From: Paenalicyclobacillus ferrooxydans
GTDB taxonomy: Bacteria > Bacillota > Bacilli > Alicyclobacillales > Alicyclobacillaceae
Direction of reading: 5' to 3'
DNA: 64,000 bases
Assembly: GCF_001399675.1 (NCBI RefSeq)
Contig: NZ_LJCO01000046.1
Coordinates: 1-64,000, forward strand
Within the stretch, counting starts at the first letter, position 1. Every line of letters starts with the position of its first letter. Shown in pieces: positions 41,499 to 51,636 of the stretch. Made by a program: the position numbers and the translations under genes. The notes under the pieces are model-generated. The model did not search any database. It had not been told where the DNA came from and saw only the letters and a program-made list of their open reading frames with translations.

Positions 41499-42485
41499 TC
41501 ACTCGTGTGCCCCGTATTCGATTTCGGTCGGCACGGCGACGTAATGTAAAACATCATTCAAAATGTCATCAACCTGCGACCCGTTCACGCCATCGTCCGC
41601 ATTCCAACCTGAACGGAGCACCATCCGGTGCCGCATGACTGGAAGCCAGGCTTCTTTGACATCGTCAGGAAGGATATAGTCACGTCCGGATAAAAGGGCA
41701 AGTGCCTGACAAAACGAAGTTAAATACAGCACTGACCTAGGGCTTGCCCCAAGTGCAATCTCATCATGTACCCGGGAAGCCCTGCACAACTCCACAATGT
41801 AGTGAATCAGATCTTCCGCAACGTAGATATTTCGGGTCACCGTTCGAGCCTCTAAAACCTTTTGAACGTTTAGCACGGCTTTTGGATCAATCGGCAACCG
41901 CAATCGAATTCTCCGGACCATTTCCAGCTCATCTTCGAGGCTCACATAACCGAGTCTCAATTGGACTAGAAAGCGGTCAAGCTGTGCCTCCGGTAAGGGA
42001 AATACCCCTTGCGACTCAAGCGGGTTTGCCGTCGCCATCACGAAAAAAGGTGCGTCGAGCCTGCGTGTTACGCCATCGACCGTCACCTGCTGCTCACTCA
42101 TCGCTTCAAGCAATGCAGACTGAGTTCGAGGTGTCGCACGATTGACTTCGTCCATCAGTAAAACTTGTGTGAAAACCGGTCCTGCTCGAAATTCAAATTC
42201 AGCCTTGTCGGGACGAAACACCATCGTGCCCACAAGCTCACTGGGAAGCAAATCTGGTGTCCCCTGTACGCGTGTAAAATGCAGACCCATCACCTTTGCC
42301 ATCGTAGCCGCCAAGGTGGTCTTTCCTGTACCTGGCACGTCCTCAAAAAGTACATGCCCTCCAGCCAAACAGGCCGCTAGAGCGTGCCTCAACACTTTGT
42401 CCTGGCCAACGATAATCCGCTGCATTTCTTCAATCGCTGCTGTCAGGCCGTCAATGACGTCCGCTGTCTTTAATGCGCTGCTCAT
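41499..42485 (-). CDS. MoxR-family AAA ATPase
   Basis: A 328-residue AAA+ ATPase with Walker A EDVPGTGKTTLAAT, Walker B VLLMDEVNRA, sensor motif FFVMATANP and RFLVQLRLGY, and a lid domain ending in a winged segment. MoxR proteins assemble or activate partner complexes. ATG 42485 or TTG 42494 are both possible, the latter with GGAGGG six bases upstream. It heads the DUF58-DUF4129 operon. Confidence 0.92.
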   Translation of the reverse strand: MSSALKTADVIDGLTAAIEEMQRIIVGQDKVLRHALAACLAGGHVLFEDVPGTGKTTLAATMAKVMGLHFTRVQGTPDLLPSELVGTMVFRPDKAEFEFRAGPVFTQVLLMDEVNRATPRTQSALLEAMSEQQVTVDGVTRRLDAPFFVMATANPLESQGVFPLPEAQLDRFLVQLRLGYVSLEDELEMVRRIRLRLPIDPKAVLNVQKVLEARTVTRNIYVAEDLIHYIVELCRASRVHDEIALGASPRSVLYLTSFCQALALLSGRDYILPDDVKEAWLPVMRHRMVLRSGWNADDGVNGSQVDDILNDVLHYVAVPTEIEYGAHE

Positions 42486-42802
42486 GGTCTCCAACCGATT
42501 CCCTCCAACCACGTCACCTGTCACGTCTTCTTGTTTCACACCGCGTCGTCTATGTATCCTTGCCTTCGGCCAAGTACGAACAGTGTACCACGTGTCCCTG
42601 TCCCGAGGGGGTTACCACACGGAAGCATCAGCCAGAAATTCAGAATAAACTGATTCACCTCAGAACCCGTCGATTCGGATATGATGTAAAACAGGGTAGT
42701 CCCCTCCCCCCAAGGCAGACAAATAACGGTTACCGTCAACGTTCAGCAGGAGTCCGTTACTATTTTTGTCTAGTTTACCAAATTTTTGTGGAGTTGAGCG
42801 CA
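42486..42802. other. Divergent gap between moxR and the metallopeptidase gene
   Basis: This 317-base stretch should hold promoters for the two divergent genes. No strong SigA match, hairpin or repeat was recognised. The T-rich TTACTATTTTTGTCTAG before the metallopeptidase start may be part of its promoter. Confidence 0.35.
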
Positions 42803-43558
42803 TTGTTCGACAGAATTCCGAAAGACGTCCGAATTAAAGACATCCCGGTCGCTATCGAGATCATACCGAGTACCCGTCGAAAGAAGACGGTTTCCATGGA
42901 AGTCTACCCGTCTCGAGTGATTCTGCGCGTGCCCCATTCTCTATCGAAGACCGCTATCTATGAATTCGTAGAGAAACGCCAAAAATGGCTCGTCCAAAAG
43001 TGGCAAGAGATTCAACACCGTACGACCAGTGAAATGCCAAGTGGTGGTGTACGGAGATTACCGCCAAGACAGGTCTTTGTACATGGCCGAGGATACGAGC
43101 TGAGCCACGTCACCAACACAGAATCAAACCGCATCCGCGTCCAACAGAACGGCAGCGTCATTGAGATTACACAGCCTGCGGCAATCCCCGGTGAGGACCT
43201 GACCAGTCAGACGCGAATGACCATCATTACCTGGCTGAAGCAAGAAGCAAGGCGCGATTTCCTTGACCGCTTGCAACGATGGTCACGCACGATGGGTGTG
43301 TCGTATCAGGATTTTCGACTCAAGGACCAAAAGACACGATGGGGTAGTTGCAGTTCGGCGGGGAATATCAATTTAAACTGGCGACTGATTCAGGCTCCTG
43401 AGTGGGTCATTGACTACGTCGTCATCCACGAACTTGCCCATCTCACTGAGTTAAATCACTCGCCTGCGTTCTGGCGAATCGTCAGGAATTTCTGCCCAAA
43501 CTATGAGGACGCAAAGATGTGGTTGAAGTCCAATGCCGCGAATCTCCTGGCGTGGTGA
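42803..43558 (+). CDS. YgjP-like (M48/SprT-related) metallopeptidase
   Basis: A 251-residue predicted metallohydrolase of the YgjP group. Zinc-site motif HELAHLTELNHS gives HExxH with a third His; the RWGSCSS segment is also family-typical. The N-terminal part is beta-rich (KTVSMEVYPSRVILRVP). Activity is unknown; YgjP has been linked to UTP hydrolysis and to proteolysis. The start TTG 42803-42805 has GGAG nine bases upstream; the frame extends to 42473. Confidence 0.83.
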   Translation: MFDRIPKDVRIKDIPVAIEIIPSTRRKKTVSMEVYPSRVILRVPHSLSKTAIYEFVEKRQKWLVQKWQEIQHRTTSEMPSGGVRRLPPRQVFVHGRGYELSHVTNTESNRIRVQQNGSVIEITQPAAIPGEDLTSQTRMTIITWLKQEARRDFLDRLQRWSRTMGVSYQDFRLKDQKTRWGSCSSAGNINLNWRLIQAPEWVIDYVVIHELAHLTELNHSPAFWRIVRNFCPNYEDAKMWLKSNAANLLAW

Positions 43559-43621
43559 AGCCAGCACGTGCGGCCGCCGCCCCTCCCCCTTTCTGATTCG
43601 CGACTGACTTACGGGACACAG

Positions 43622-44209
43622 CTACACGCCTTTGGTCTGGACAGCTTGTTGAAACAGACTCTGCATCTGAGATTTTGTCAGGATGCCAACATGCACGGCT
43701 TCAATCTTACCCGCCGGGCTGATGAGAAAGGTGGTTGGAAAACCGACGAGTTGGTATTGGGACAGGAATGCCCCCTGTTTGTCCAACAAAATAGGAAACG
43801 TCAGATGATAGTCCGAAACAAACTGTTTGGCCCCGGATACACTGTCTTCTGCTGTCATATCAATCCCGATGACACTCACCTTACCCTCATATTGTTTGGC
43901 AAGTGATGCAAGATCGGGGGCTTCTTGCTTACAAGGCCCACACCAAGAGGCAAACGCATTTAGGATAATCGGCTTTGACCCGAGCAGGTCCTTCAGTGAA
44001 ACTGTTGCTTGTCCGTTCAGCTTAGTCAATGAGAAATCAGGTGCATCAGCGCCGACAGATATGCCCGTGGTCGTTGCAGTATCTCCGGAGGTCTGATTTG
44101 CCGCTTTGAGCGTAGATGCATTTGCGGCGTTCCCATGCGTACCGCAACCGGTAGCCAGGAGTATTGCCAGTCCAACTCCGGTCCAAGACAGATAGAGCTT
44201 TTTCGTCAC
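43622..44209 (-). CDS. TlpA/ResA-like thioredoxin-fold lipoprotein
   Basis: A 195-residue membrane-anchored thiol-disulfide oxidoreductase. The signal peptide ends in lipobox LLATGC, and the mature thioredoxin domain has the active site WCGPC. Such proteins reduce apocytochrome c or other extracytoplasmic targets. GTG 44207-44209 has AAGGTGGGTG upstream and gives a standard lipoprotein signal; the frame extends to 44254. Same strand as menH, 107 bases downstream. Confidence 0.87.
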   Translation of the reverse strand: MTKKLYLSWTGVGLAILLATGCGTHGNAANASTLKAANQTSGDTATTTGISVGADAPDFSLTKLNGQATVSLKDLLGSKPIILNAFASWCGPCKQEAPDLASLAKQYEGKVSVIGIDMTAEDSVSGAKQFVSDYHLTFPILLDKQGAFLSQYQLVGFPTTFLISPAGKIEAVHVGILTKSQMQSLFQQAVQTKGV

Positions 44210-44316
44210 CTTGTCACCCACCTTAGTAATCACATACTGTCGCATGTTCCCCACTCGCCAGACGATGTCTCATGGTTCAGGGACAATCACATACCGCTTC
44301 TGTGCCTATCACATGC

Positions 44317-45258
44317 CTATTGCTCGCCGTCATCACCGAACATGGTGCCATGAGTTGAAAAGTGCGAGTCCTCTTCTCGATCAGTATGCGCATCTAGAAA
44401 CGTAAGTACAATTTCCAGATATGCAGTCGGTTGTTCCAAGTGGACGTCATGGCCGGCGTCTGGAACCTCCTGATGCTCTCCGGACGGCAGAAGCGACAGC
44501 ATTCGACGAGCCAGCGCTTGAAACTTCGGGTCATCTTGACCTGTGATGAGTAATGTTGGCAGCCGCATCTCCGGTAACTCTCTCCACACCGGCGCCTGAG
44601 CTCCAGTTCCCATATGGCGAAGGCTCGCGCAAAGCCCAGATGCCGAGTGTGAGAAGCGGATGTTCCGTTGCTTTTTCCGAACTTCCTCGGGTAGTCGTTG
44701 TTGCGTCGCAAACAAGGGCATGGTACTCCACTCATGCACAAAGGCAGTCAAGCCAACTGCTTCGATATGGTCAGCGAGCGCATTGTCGGCTTCGGCCCGA
44801 CTCGTCCGCTCATCAGGGTTCTCAAGCCCCGGCGATCCGCTTTCCACAATCAACGTATCAAGCCTGGCAGAGGCTTTGGCCGCCATGGTAAGGGCAACTC
44901 GCGCACCCATCGAATACCCAATCACAGAGAACGTCGGAAATCCCAACTCGCGCATCATCCGGAACAAGCTGAAAGCGACTGTGTCCATGGACCACGATTG
45001 ACTCTTGCCGACAACGGACGCACCGTGCCCGGGCAAGTCTGGTCGAACAACCGTGTACCTTTGCCGCAGCCACTTTGCTGCCTCATCCCAGCTCTGATGG
45101 CTGCCTGTAAACCCGTGTAATAAGAGCACAGGGGGACCTGCTCCTTCGATGCGCACGTAATAGCCAAGGCGCCCGGTCATAATGCGGCCCGTGACCACAT
45201 CTTCGTTCCGCTGATCGTTTGCGACGAGCAACTGTTTCGGTTCCCCATACCTGGCCAA
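44317..45258 (-). CDS. menH: Alpha/beta hydrolase, probable SHCHC synthase
   Basis: An alpha/beta hydrolase in the menaquinone cluster, most likely forming 2-succinyl-6-hydroxy-2,4-cyclohexadiene-1-carboxylate. LLLHGFTGSHQSW forms the oxyanion region, GYSMGARVAL holds the nucleophilic Ser, and GHDVHLEQP the catalytic His. The 313-residue form depends on TTG 45256-45258, preceded by AGGAGGTGCAGC, 17 bases after the menD stop. Context and length support MenH; fold alone would not. Confidence 0.83.
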   Translation of the reverse strand: MARYGEPKQLLVANDQRNEDVVTGRIMTGRLGYYVRIEGAGPPVLLLHGFTGSHQSWDEAAKWLRQRYTVVRPDLPGHGASVVGKSQSWSMDTVAFSLFRMMRELGFPTFSVIGYSMGARVALTMAAKASARLDTLIVESGSPGLENPDERTSRAEADNALADHIEAVGLTAFVHEWSTMPLFATQQRLPEEVRKKQRNIRFSHSASGLCASLRHMGTGAQAPVWRELPEMRLPTLLITGQDDPKFQALARRMLSLLPSGEHQEVPDAGHDVHLEQPTAYLEIVLTFLDAHTDREEDSHFSTHGTMFGDDGEQ

Positions 45259-45274
45259 AGCTGCACCTCCTACC

Positions 45275-47068
45275 CTACATCTCGATCTCCCGCACAAGTT
45301 GCCGAATCCATCTCCTGCGTCGCGTACTTTCGTGTGCGGACGTTCGAAGTTCCACGACAGCGACACCCTCCGTTTGCATGGCCGCAAACAGATGGTTGGA
45401 AAATGTCGTCCAATCTGATGCCGTGAGGAACAGTCCGTCGTACATCTCCACCGCTGATCTGAAATCTAGACCGTGCGGAGTTTGGAAGTAATCAAACGTC
45501 TCTCTTACCTCGGCCTGTGGCAGTCCCGTAAAAATGCCTCCACCGTCATTGTGAACTAAAATAATAGACAGGGGAAGTTTTTCTCTCATGACGGCCAATA
45601 GTCCGTTCAGATCATGGTAAAACGACACGTCACCGAGAACAAGGATGGTCCTTTCTCGATAGGCTGCGGCCGTTCCGGCAGCACTCGAGACAATGCCGTC
45701 GATGCCGCTCACACCTCGATTGCCAAACACGCGCAGCTGACACTTCGCACCACATCGAGCTAGGAAAAAACCATCCATGTCGCGAATGGGCATACTGTTT
45801 CCGACAAAGACATTGGCCCCTGCAACCAGGTGCGGTGCGAGCTCCAACCACAGTCTCCCCTCAAACGGCAACGAGGCCTGCTGCTCCGTTGCATCACCGT
45901 CGAAGAAGGATGCGTTGGCTGCTTCCTGCACCAATGCGCGCACACGCTGATTGTAAGTCTCCCAGCGTTGCAACCACCCGCCGTCGAAAGCGTTTTGGGT
46001 TGGTTGTTCCAACAACCGGTCGATCAACCGTGTCGGGTCCGAAATCACCACATCGGTTGCACTGACGCTGGCATCCATCCACTCTGGACCCTCTGAGCAC
46101 ACCACCTGTCGGGCTTCAACGAGTGAACCGAGGTACTGCAGCAACCCCTTACTCGTCGGCGTCCTGCCAAACCGAAGAATCAAATCGGGTTGTGGCAACG
46201 CGTTAAAATCTGGTCCGATAAACCAGTCATACGTATCCACAATCTCCACCCTGTCCGAGGCTGAGAGATGTGTGCGTACCTGAGACAGCGGATCGGCAAG
46301 AATCGGCGCTTGGATTTTCGATGCCAATCGCAGAACAGCCCCTGCCACATCCACTCCCTCTTGCGGTCCTGCGACGATGAGCGGACGCTTGGCGGCATCA
46401 ATTAGACTGGCAATGCCTAAAACGACGGAGGCTGCGGGCTCAAGTTCTGCAACCCCAAGTAAAGACAGCCCGAGAGGGCCTCTTTGCAGTTTATCCGCGC
46501 CTGCTGTTTCCTGATTGTTCGGTATCCGCGCACTCGGAATCAAGGGTTCTCGAAACGGCCAGTTTATATGAACGGGCCCTTGCGGCTGTGACATCGCCAC
46601 AGCCGCAGCCCTCCAAGCCGTCGCCGCTGCGTGCCTGTGGATGGTCTTCGTGTCTTCCGGAACGGGCATCTGGACAGACCACTTCACATGCGTGCCAAAC
46701 ATCTCTATCTGCGGCACAGTTTGATTTGCCCCTACGTGGTACAGCTCGGGCGGTCGATCCGATGTCAACACCAACAATGGGACCCGGCTCTGCAAGGCTT
46801 CCATCACGGCCGGATGATAATTGGCTGCCGCAGTGCCTGACGTACATACCAGCAACACAGGCTGAGCCAACCGTCGTGCCAAGCCGAGGGCGAAGAACGC
46901 GGATGAGCGTTCATCGAGAAGTGTGTGCAACTGAAAACCGCCATGGGTTGCGGCGGAGATGGTGACAGGCGTAGAACGTGATCCCGGTGAGATACAGATG
47001 TGTCGGACGCCGAACTGCCACAACTCATCAATAAACGTGTGAACAACAGAAAGGTTCGCATTCTCCAT
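45275..47068 (-). CDS. menD: SEPHCHC synthase
   Basis: Thiamine diphosphate enzyme that joins isochorismate and 2-oxoglutarate in menaquinone synthesis. The 597-residue protein starts with FIDELWQFGVRHICISPGSR. LLDERSSAFFALGLA holds the catalytic Glu, and the C-terminal ThDP/Mg site is ILVLGDVSFYHDLNGLLAV. Its ATG overlaps the menF stop by one base (TGATG), indicating coupled translation. Confidence 0.96.
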   Translation of the reverse strand: MENANLSVVHTFIDELWQFGVRHICISPGSRSTPVTISAATHGGFQLHTLLDERSSAFFALGLARRLAQPVLLVCTSGTAAANYHPAVMEALQSRVPLLVLTSDRPPELYHVGANQTVPQIEMFGTHVKWSVQMPVPEDTKTIHRHAAATAWRAAAVAMSQPQGPVHINWPFREPLIPSARIPNNQETAGADKLQRGPLGLSLLGVAELEPAASVVLGIASLIDAAKRPLIVAGPQEGVDVAGAVLRLASKIQAPILADPLSQVRTHLSASDRVEIVDTYDWFIGPDFNALPQPDLILRFGRTPTSKGLLQYLGSLVEARQVVCSEGPEWMDASVSATDVVISDPTRLIDRLLEQPTQNAFDGGWLQRWETYNQRVRALVQEAANASFFDGDATEQQASLPFEGRLWLELAPHLVAGANVFVGNSMPIRDMDGFFLARCGAKCQLRVFGNRGVSGIDGIVSSAAGTAAAYRERTILVLGDVSFYHDLNGLLAVMREKLPLSIILVHNDGGGIFTGLPQAEVRETFDYFQTPHGLDFRSAVEMYDGLFLTASDWTTFSNHLFAAMQTEGVAVVELRTSAHESTRRRRWIRQLVREIEM

Positions 47069-48678
47069 CAGTCGAGTCCCTCCTCAAAGGGAGTGTTACC
47101 TACGCTAGCGCGGTCTGAGGAGGTAAGCGCACCCTCCATGGGGCGCAGCTTCAACTCAGTTTCCCGCCACTCTGACGCCGGGTTCGAATCGCCCATGATC
47201 CCCGCTCCGGCGTACAACGTCGCCGCCCTTCCGACAATCAGTGCAGACCGAATCGCCACGCACATCTCTCCGTCTCCATTTCCTTGCAGAATCCCTAGGC
47301 ATCCGGCGTACCACCCCCGATCCATAAGCTCTCGTTCACGTATCAGAGAGATTGCCGTGTCTCGGGGAGTCCCGGCGACGGCGGGTGTCGGGTGCAGTTT
47401 GGCAGCAAGATCGAGCATGGTGACACCAGAATCAAGCACGGCCTCGATTGGGGTATGCAGGTGTTGTACGTTCGCCAGTTTGCGGATCTGCGGTTGATTT
47501 GGATGCGTGATTTCTGAACTGAAATCCGACAGCCGCTGTTCAATCCACTCCAACACAACTTGGTGTTCCTTGCGGTCTTTCGAACTTTGCAACAACGCGT
47601 CTGCCAATTTTGCATCCTCCTGGTCAGATGCACCACGCGCCGTCGTGCCGGCAAGGCAGTCGACATTTGCCACATGATTCTCGACCCGAACCAAGCGCTC
47701 AGGGCTGGCTCCTACAAAACACGAGGAATTGAAACAGACCGCAAACACAAAACTGTCAGGATAGTGAACCATCAGTTCTCGAATGACTCGACCAGGCTGA
47801 TAAACGCGCGACGCATGGACCGTTCGATGCCGCGCCAAGACAAGCTTGTGGTACGCGCCGCTCTGGATTTCCGCAGCAGTTTGCGCTACCGCATCCCGAT
47901 ACCAAGACTCAATCCGGATGTCGGCACCGTCCTCCCCATCAAGATCAGCTTGACGTAGCTTTGCATCTGCAGTCTCGTTTGGATGACCATCAGCTTTGCC
48001 AAACCACCTGAGAAACCTCTGCAGAACTTCCTTCACCTGGTGGCCGTCATCGTTCGCTACAGGTGAAAGCATACGTACCAAAAGACGAATGGTTGCACCG
48101 TCTTCCACCAGCTCAAACTCAGGTACATAGAAAAAGGCCGATGGCCACCCTGTCCATGGCCCCTCCGGCTTATCATCGTTAAACGCGCCCCCACCGTACC
48201 ATGGTATGTCTGCAACAGACCCTGGTTCAAAAGTTTCTTCATTGAGTACAATCTCGTCTTGCGTCTCACTGACTTCAAGCTCACCCCGGACATGCATCAC
48301 CTGCGAAAGGGCCTGATGCTCACTTTCCCAGTGTTGCCGGAGAGACGTCCATCTGTCTTTGCCTTGGGCGTGAATTTCCATGACGGATCCCGCTGCAAGC
48401 CTGCTTCCGCGACCCTCTGGCTCCCGCCAGTACGTTTTTGTATCGCCATCTGTAAATCGATCCAGTGCTGACTCCGCAGAGACTAGGCCGCTGTCATACC
48501 AACCCTGTCGAGAGAGTTGTATTTCGGCGCAGAAGAGGACGCTTAGCTGCTGAGAGCCGGCCTCTCTGTTTGCGGCACCGAAAGCCCCGTCGAGGCGCGC
48601 AATTCCGTCTTCAATGATGGTCTCTAGGGCTTTACCTATTCCCCTTGCAGACAAAGACCACCCTCTGGATAGTGTCAT
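47068..48678 (-). CDS. menF: Isochorismate synthase
   Basis: Converts chorismate to isochorismate, the first step to menaquinone. The C-terminal chorismate-binding domain has the diagnostic segments GASPERLVR, DCLAGTTARGAS, LHPTPAVAGTP, and RELMDRGWYAGCLG followed by GEMCVAIRSAL. The upstream frame runs to 48798, but ATG 48676-48678 overlaps the menE stop (ATGA) and gives 536 residues with MTLSRG at the N-terminus. A siderophore isochorismate synthase is less likely given the men neighbours. Confidence 0.93.
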   Translation of the reverse strand: MTLSRGWSLSARGIGKALETIIEDGIARLDGAFGAANREAGSQQLSVLFCAEIQLSRQGWYDSGLVSAESALDRFTDGDTKTYWREPEGRGSRLAAGSVMEIHAQGKDRWTSLRQHWESEHQALSQVMHVRGELEVSETQDEIVLNEETFEPGSVADIPWYGGGAFNDDKPEGPWTGWPSAFFYVPEFELVEDGATIRLLVRMLSPVANDDGHQVKEVLQRFLRWFGKADGHPNETADAKLRQADLDGEDGADIRIESWYRDAVAQTAAEIQSGAYHKLVLARHRTVHASRVYQPGRVIRELMVHYPDSFVFAVCFNSSCFVGASPERLVRVENHVANVDCLAGTTARGASDQEDAKLADALLQSSKDRKEHQVVLEWIEQRLSDFSSEITHPNQPQIRKLANVQHLHTPIEAVLDSGVTMLDLAAKLHPTPAVAGTPRDTAISLIRERELMDRGWYAGCLGILQGNGDGEMCVAIRSALIVGRAATLYAGAGIMGDSNPASEWRETELKLRPMEGALTSSDRASVGNTPFEEGLD

Positions 48679-50222
48679 GACTCGTTCAACCATTGGACCA
48701 GTTGCCTCCGTAACAGTTTGCCTGATGCATTCCTCGGTAAGCTGGTCACAAACCACCATCGCTTGGGGATTTTGTAACCGGCAATTTTCGTCCTGCAAAA
48801 TGCTTCAAGTTGTTCAAAAGACGTATCATATCCTGGTTGGATGACAACGTAAGCACCAGGAACCTGCCCCCATTCATCATCCGGAACAGGGATGACACCC
48901 GCCTCCAAGACGGCCTCATGGAGCTCAATCGCACGCTCTACCTCAACTGGATAGACGTTCTCACCGCCCGACACAATCAGGTCCTTGCGCCTATCGAGGA
49001 CATACAGATACCCTTCTTCATCGAGATATCCAATATCACCCGTGCGCAGCCACCCATCAACAAACGTCTCGGCGTTGGCGTCGGGTCGATTCCAGTAACC
49101 AGGGGTCACCGTCAAGCTGTGAACCCAAATTTCACCCCGAACCCCCGCCGGCACGTCTCCGTTGTCATCAACAATCCGGACGTCACTTGCGAACAAAGGC
49201 TGACCCGATGACCCGATTTTTCGCAGTGCATCGTCAGGTCTCAGTGTAGCGACTTGAGAGTTTGCTTCACTGAGTCCATAACTCTGTGCAACTGGCAAGC
49301 CTTCCTCTTGGCAACGACGAAGCAACCATTCTGATGCTCCGCTCCCTCCCAACAGAATACAGCGCAGTCGCTGACTCGGTGGTCGACGGCGTTCGTCTGC
49401 AAGCATCCGGTACAGCATGGTCGGAACCACGGATACGAGTGTAATGTCGTCGTCAGACAAGGCGTCGTTCACGGTCTGTGCATCGAAGTTGTCGTAGAGC
49501 ACGGCTGTTGTCCCGTATATCAGGCTGCGCATTAAAACTGCCAGTCCGCCAACGTGAAACAACGGCATCGGAACCAACCAGCGCTCGTTTTGGTCCAAAC
49601 CAAGTTGCAACGCAGACGACGTAGCGGACCAGTAATGATTTTGATAGGTAATCTGGACGCCCTTCGGGTTTCCCGTTGTACCCGAGGTATGAACAATCGC
49701 ATGAACGTCTGCCAACCGGAATGATTTCACTTCTGACAGTGTCATGAGCGCGCCGAAATCTCTCGCAGTCAGCGTTGAACGGATATCAGAAAGCTCCACG
49801 GTCCAGAGCAGGGCCCCTTGGCGCTGTTGGCCATCGGCTGATGCGGCGAGTTCTTCGTTAGCCGGGTCACATATCAACAATTTCGCACCTACATTATTGA
49901 GCTGCCAACTGATTTCGCCTGCCGTTAAGCGTGTATTGAGCGGTACCAGAATGCCCCCAGCTTGCATCACAGCATGTACCGCGACGGCGTAAATCAGACC
50001 ATGTCGTGCAAGCACCCCGACCCTGTCTCCATGTGTCACGCCTGCTTCTGCAATGCGCTTTGCAAATCGGCGCGCCAAAGCAAACAGTTCTTCATAAGTC
50101 AGCGTCCCATCCACGTGCACCAGCGCACTTGCATGGGGTCGCGTTAGAGCCTGTCTCTGTAACCAGTTCGGGACCCACTCGGTCCCACGGTTCATCTCTT
50201 TATCGATTACGGTCTGAGGCAT
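48675..50222 (-). CDS. menE: o-Succinylbenzoate-CoA ligase
   Basis: An acyl-adenylate ligase forming OSB-CoA. The 515-residue protein has the P-loop-like VHTSGTTGNPKGVQITY, the adenylation motif GWLRTGDIGYLDEEGYLY with DRRKDLIVSGGENVYP, and the terminal Lys in RNASGKLLR. It starts at ATG 50220-50222 and leads menE-menF-menD-menH. A hairpin terminator lies between menB and menE, so menE may need its own promoter or readthrough. Confidence 0.93.
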   Translation of the reverse strand: MPQTVIDKEMNRGTEWVPNWLQRQALTRPHASALVHVDGTLTYEELFALARRFAKRIAEAGVTHGDRVGVLARHGLIYAVAVHAVMQAGGILVPLNTRLTAGEISWQLNNVGAKLLICDPANEELAASADGQQRQGALLWTVELSDIRSTLTARDFGALMTLSEVKSFRLADVHAIVHTSGTTGNPKGVQITYQNHYWSATSSALQLGLDQNERWLVPMPLFHVGGLAVLMRSLIYGTTAVLYDNFDAQTVNDALSDDDITLVSVVPTMLYRMLADERRRPPSQRLRCILLGGSGASEWLLRRCQEEGLPVAQSYGLSEANSQVATLRPDDALRKIGSSGQPLFASDVRIVDDNGDVPAGVRGEIWVHSLTVTPGYWNRPDANAETFVDGWLRTGDIGYLDEEGYLYVLDRRKDLIVSGGENVYPVEVERAIELHEAVLEAGVIPVPDDEWGQVPGAYVVIQPGYDTSFEQLEAFCRTKIAGYKIPKRWWFVTSLPRNASGKLLRRQLVQWLNES

Positions 50223-50280
50223 ATCACCGCTCCTTACATCGTTCCCATTCCATCATTTTGAGCCCTGCTTCTCACAGGAA

Positions 50281-50319
50281 CACAAAGCACCCCACCTTTG
50301 ACAGGGTGGGGCTCTGTGC
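50281..50319 (-). terminator. Terminator-like hairpin between menB and menE
   Basis: Minus strand CACAGAGCCCCACC and GGTGGGGTGCTTTGTG form an imperfect stem around an 8-base loop, followed by TTCC. It lies about 120 bases after the menB stop and would separate menB from menE. Confidence 0.6.
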
Positions 50320-50438
50320 TGATGGCAACAATCACTGCTATCATGTACGTCAGCCAACATGCCGTACATGAGTTTGTCGTAAACGGCAAGCGGCATGGCT
50401 GAGCCGAGCGCAAGCGTTCGATTCAGGCCTTCGCCAGC

Positions 50439-51257
50439 CTACGGCAGTCGCGGAAACTTGTCGAAGTCAGGTTTGCGCTTCTCGAGGAACGCATTTTTGC
50501 CTTCTCGTGCCTCTTCCGTCATGTAATACAGCATCGTGGCATCCCCAGCAAGTTGCTGCAGACCCGCTGCTCCGTCCGTATCTGCATTAAATGCCATCTT
50601 CAAGAAGCGAAGCGCAATCGGGCTCTTCTCCAAAATTTCCTTCGCCCAGATGATGGACTCTTCTTCCAACCGTTCAATAGGAACGACGGTGTTGACGAGA
50701 CCCATGTCCAAAGCTTCCTGGGCTGAATACTGTCTGCACAGGTACCAAATTTCCTTCGCCTTCTTAATCCCGACAGTCCTTGCCAAGAGTGATGCACCAT
50801 AACCGGCGTCAAAACTCCCAACCTTTGGTCCTGTCTGCCCGAATCGAGCGTTGTCCGCCGCAATGGTCAAATCACAAACCAGATGCAACACGTGGCCGCC
50901 GCCAATTGCGTACCCAGCCACAACGGCAATCACAGGTTTCGGCAACGCACGAATTTGGCGTTGCAGGTCCAGCACGTTCAGACGCGGTACTTGATCTCCG
51001 CCAACGTACCCACCATGGCCTCGTACCCGTTGATCGCCGCCAGAGCAGAACGCCTTTTCACCTTTACCTGTAAACAAAACGACACCGGTTTCGGGATCAT
51101 CCCTTACCAAAGTAAAGGCGTCTATCATTTCCTGAACCGTTTCCGGTCGAAAAGCATTATGTACTTCCGGACGGTTAATTGTGATTCTCGCAATCCCGTC
51201 AGCTTTTTCATAGATAATATCCTGGTAATCTTTGACGATTTGCCAGTCTAAGGTCAT
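50439..51257 (-). CDS. menB: 1,4-dihydroxy-2-naphthoyl-CoA synthase
   Basis: Crotonase-fold enzyme that closes the naphthoate ring of OSB-CoA. Signature segments are [33 protein letters not shown] (oxyanion hole) and [20 protein letters not shown], and the C-terminal ends [13 protein letters not shown] 51255-51257 has GGAGGTTGAGAAG upstream; the frame extends to 51287. It is transcribed away from menA. Full-length 272 residues. Confidence 0.96.
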   Translation of the reverse strand: MTLDWQIVKDYQDIIYEKADGIARITINRPEVHNAFRPETVQEMIDAFTLVRDDPETGVVLFTGKGEKAFCSGGDQRVRGHGGYVGGDQVPRLNVLDLQRQIRALPKPVIAVVAGYAIGGGHVLHLVCDLTIAADNARFGQTGPKVGSFDAGYGASLLARTVGIKKAKEIWYLCRQYSAQEALDMGLVNTVVPIERLEEESIIWAKEILEKSPIALRFLKMAFNADTDGAAGLQQLAGDATMLYYMTEEAREGKNAFLEKRKPDFDKFPRLP

Positions 51258-51636
51258 TCTTCTCAACCTCCGCCATGACAGATTCAAATCTCATGTTCCA
51301 ATCCAGAGCGTAGACCAATTCATTTACCAAAACAAGTATAGCAGAGTCTGCGATTGAAGTCGTACACTCCGTTCGACCTGATAGACCAACAGACGCATCG
51401 GCACCATATACCAGGTGTCGGAACGATGTCCTCTCAAAGCTTTCGAACGCACACCTATCGGCTTGCACCAAAAGAGGGAAATCCTACGTTGTCGATTCGC
51501 CTGCGATTTTGCTATGATTCCATAGGATTGAACCATCACCAACGAAGATTTCGCGGCGTGAGACAAAAATTGAAGTTCGTACTCTCGCCTTGAACTTTAA
51601 AATTCTATTTGTACTGTTGGTCAGGAGGATGAAACC
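51258..51636. other. Divergent promoter region between menB and menA
   Basis: A 379-base gene-free stretch. On the plus strand TTGTCG (51489-51494), 18 bp, TATGAT (51513-51518) is a candidate promoter for menA. On the minus strand TATACT (51335-51340) is a candidate -10 for menB. No shared operator or hairpin stood out. Confidence 0.45.
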
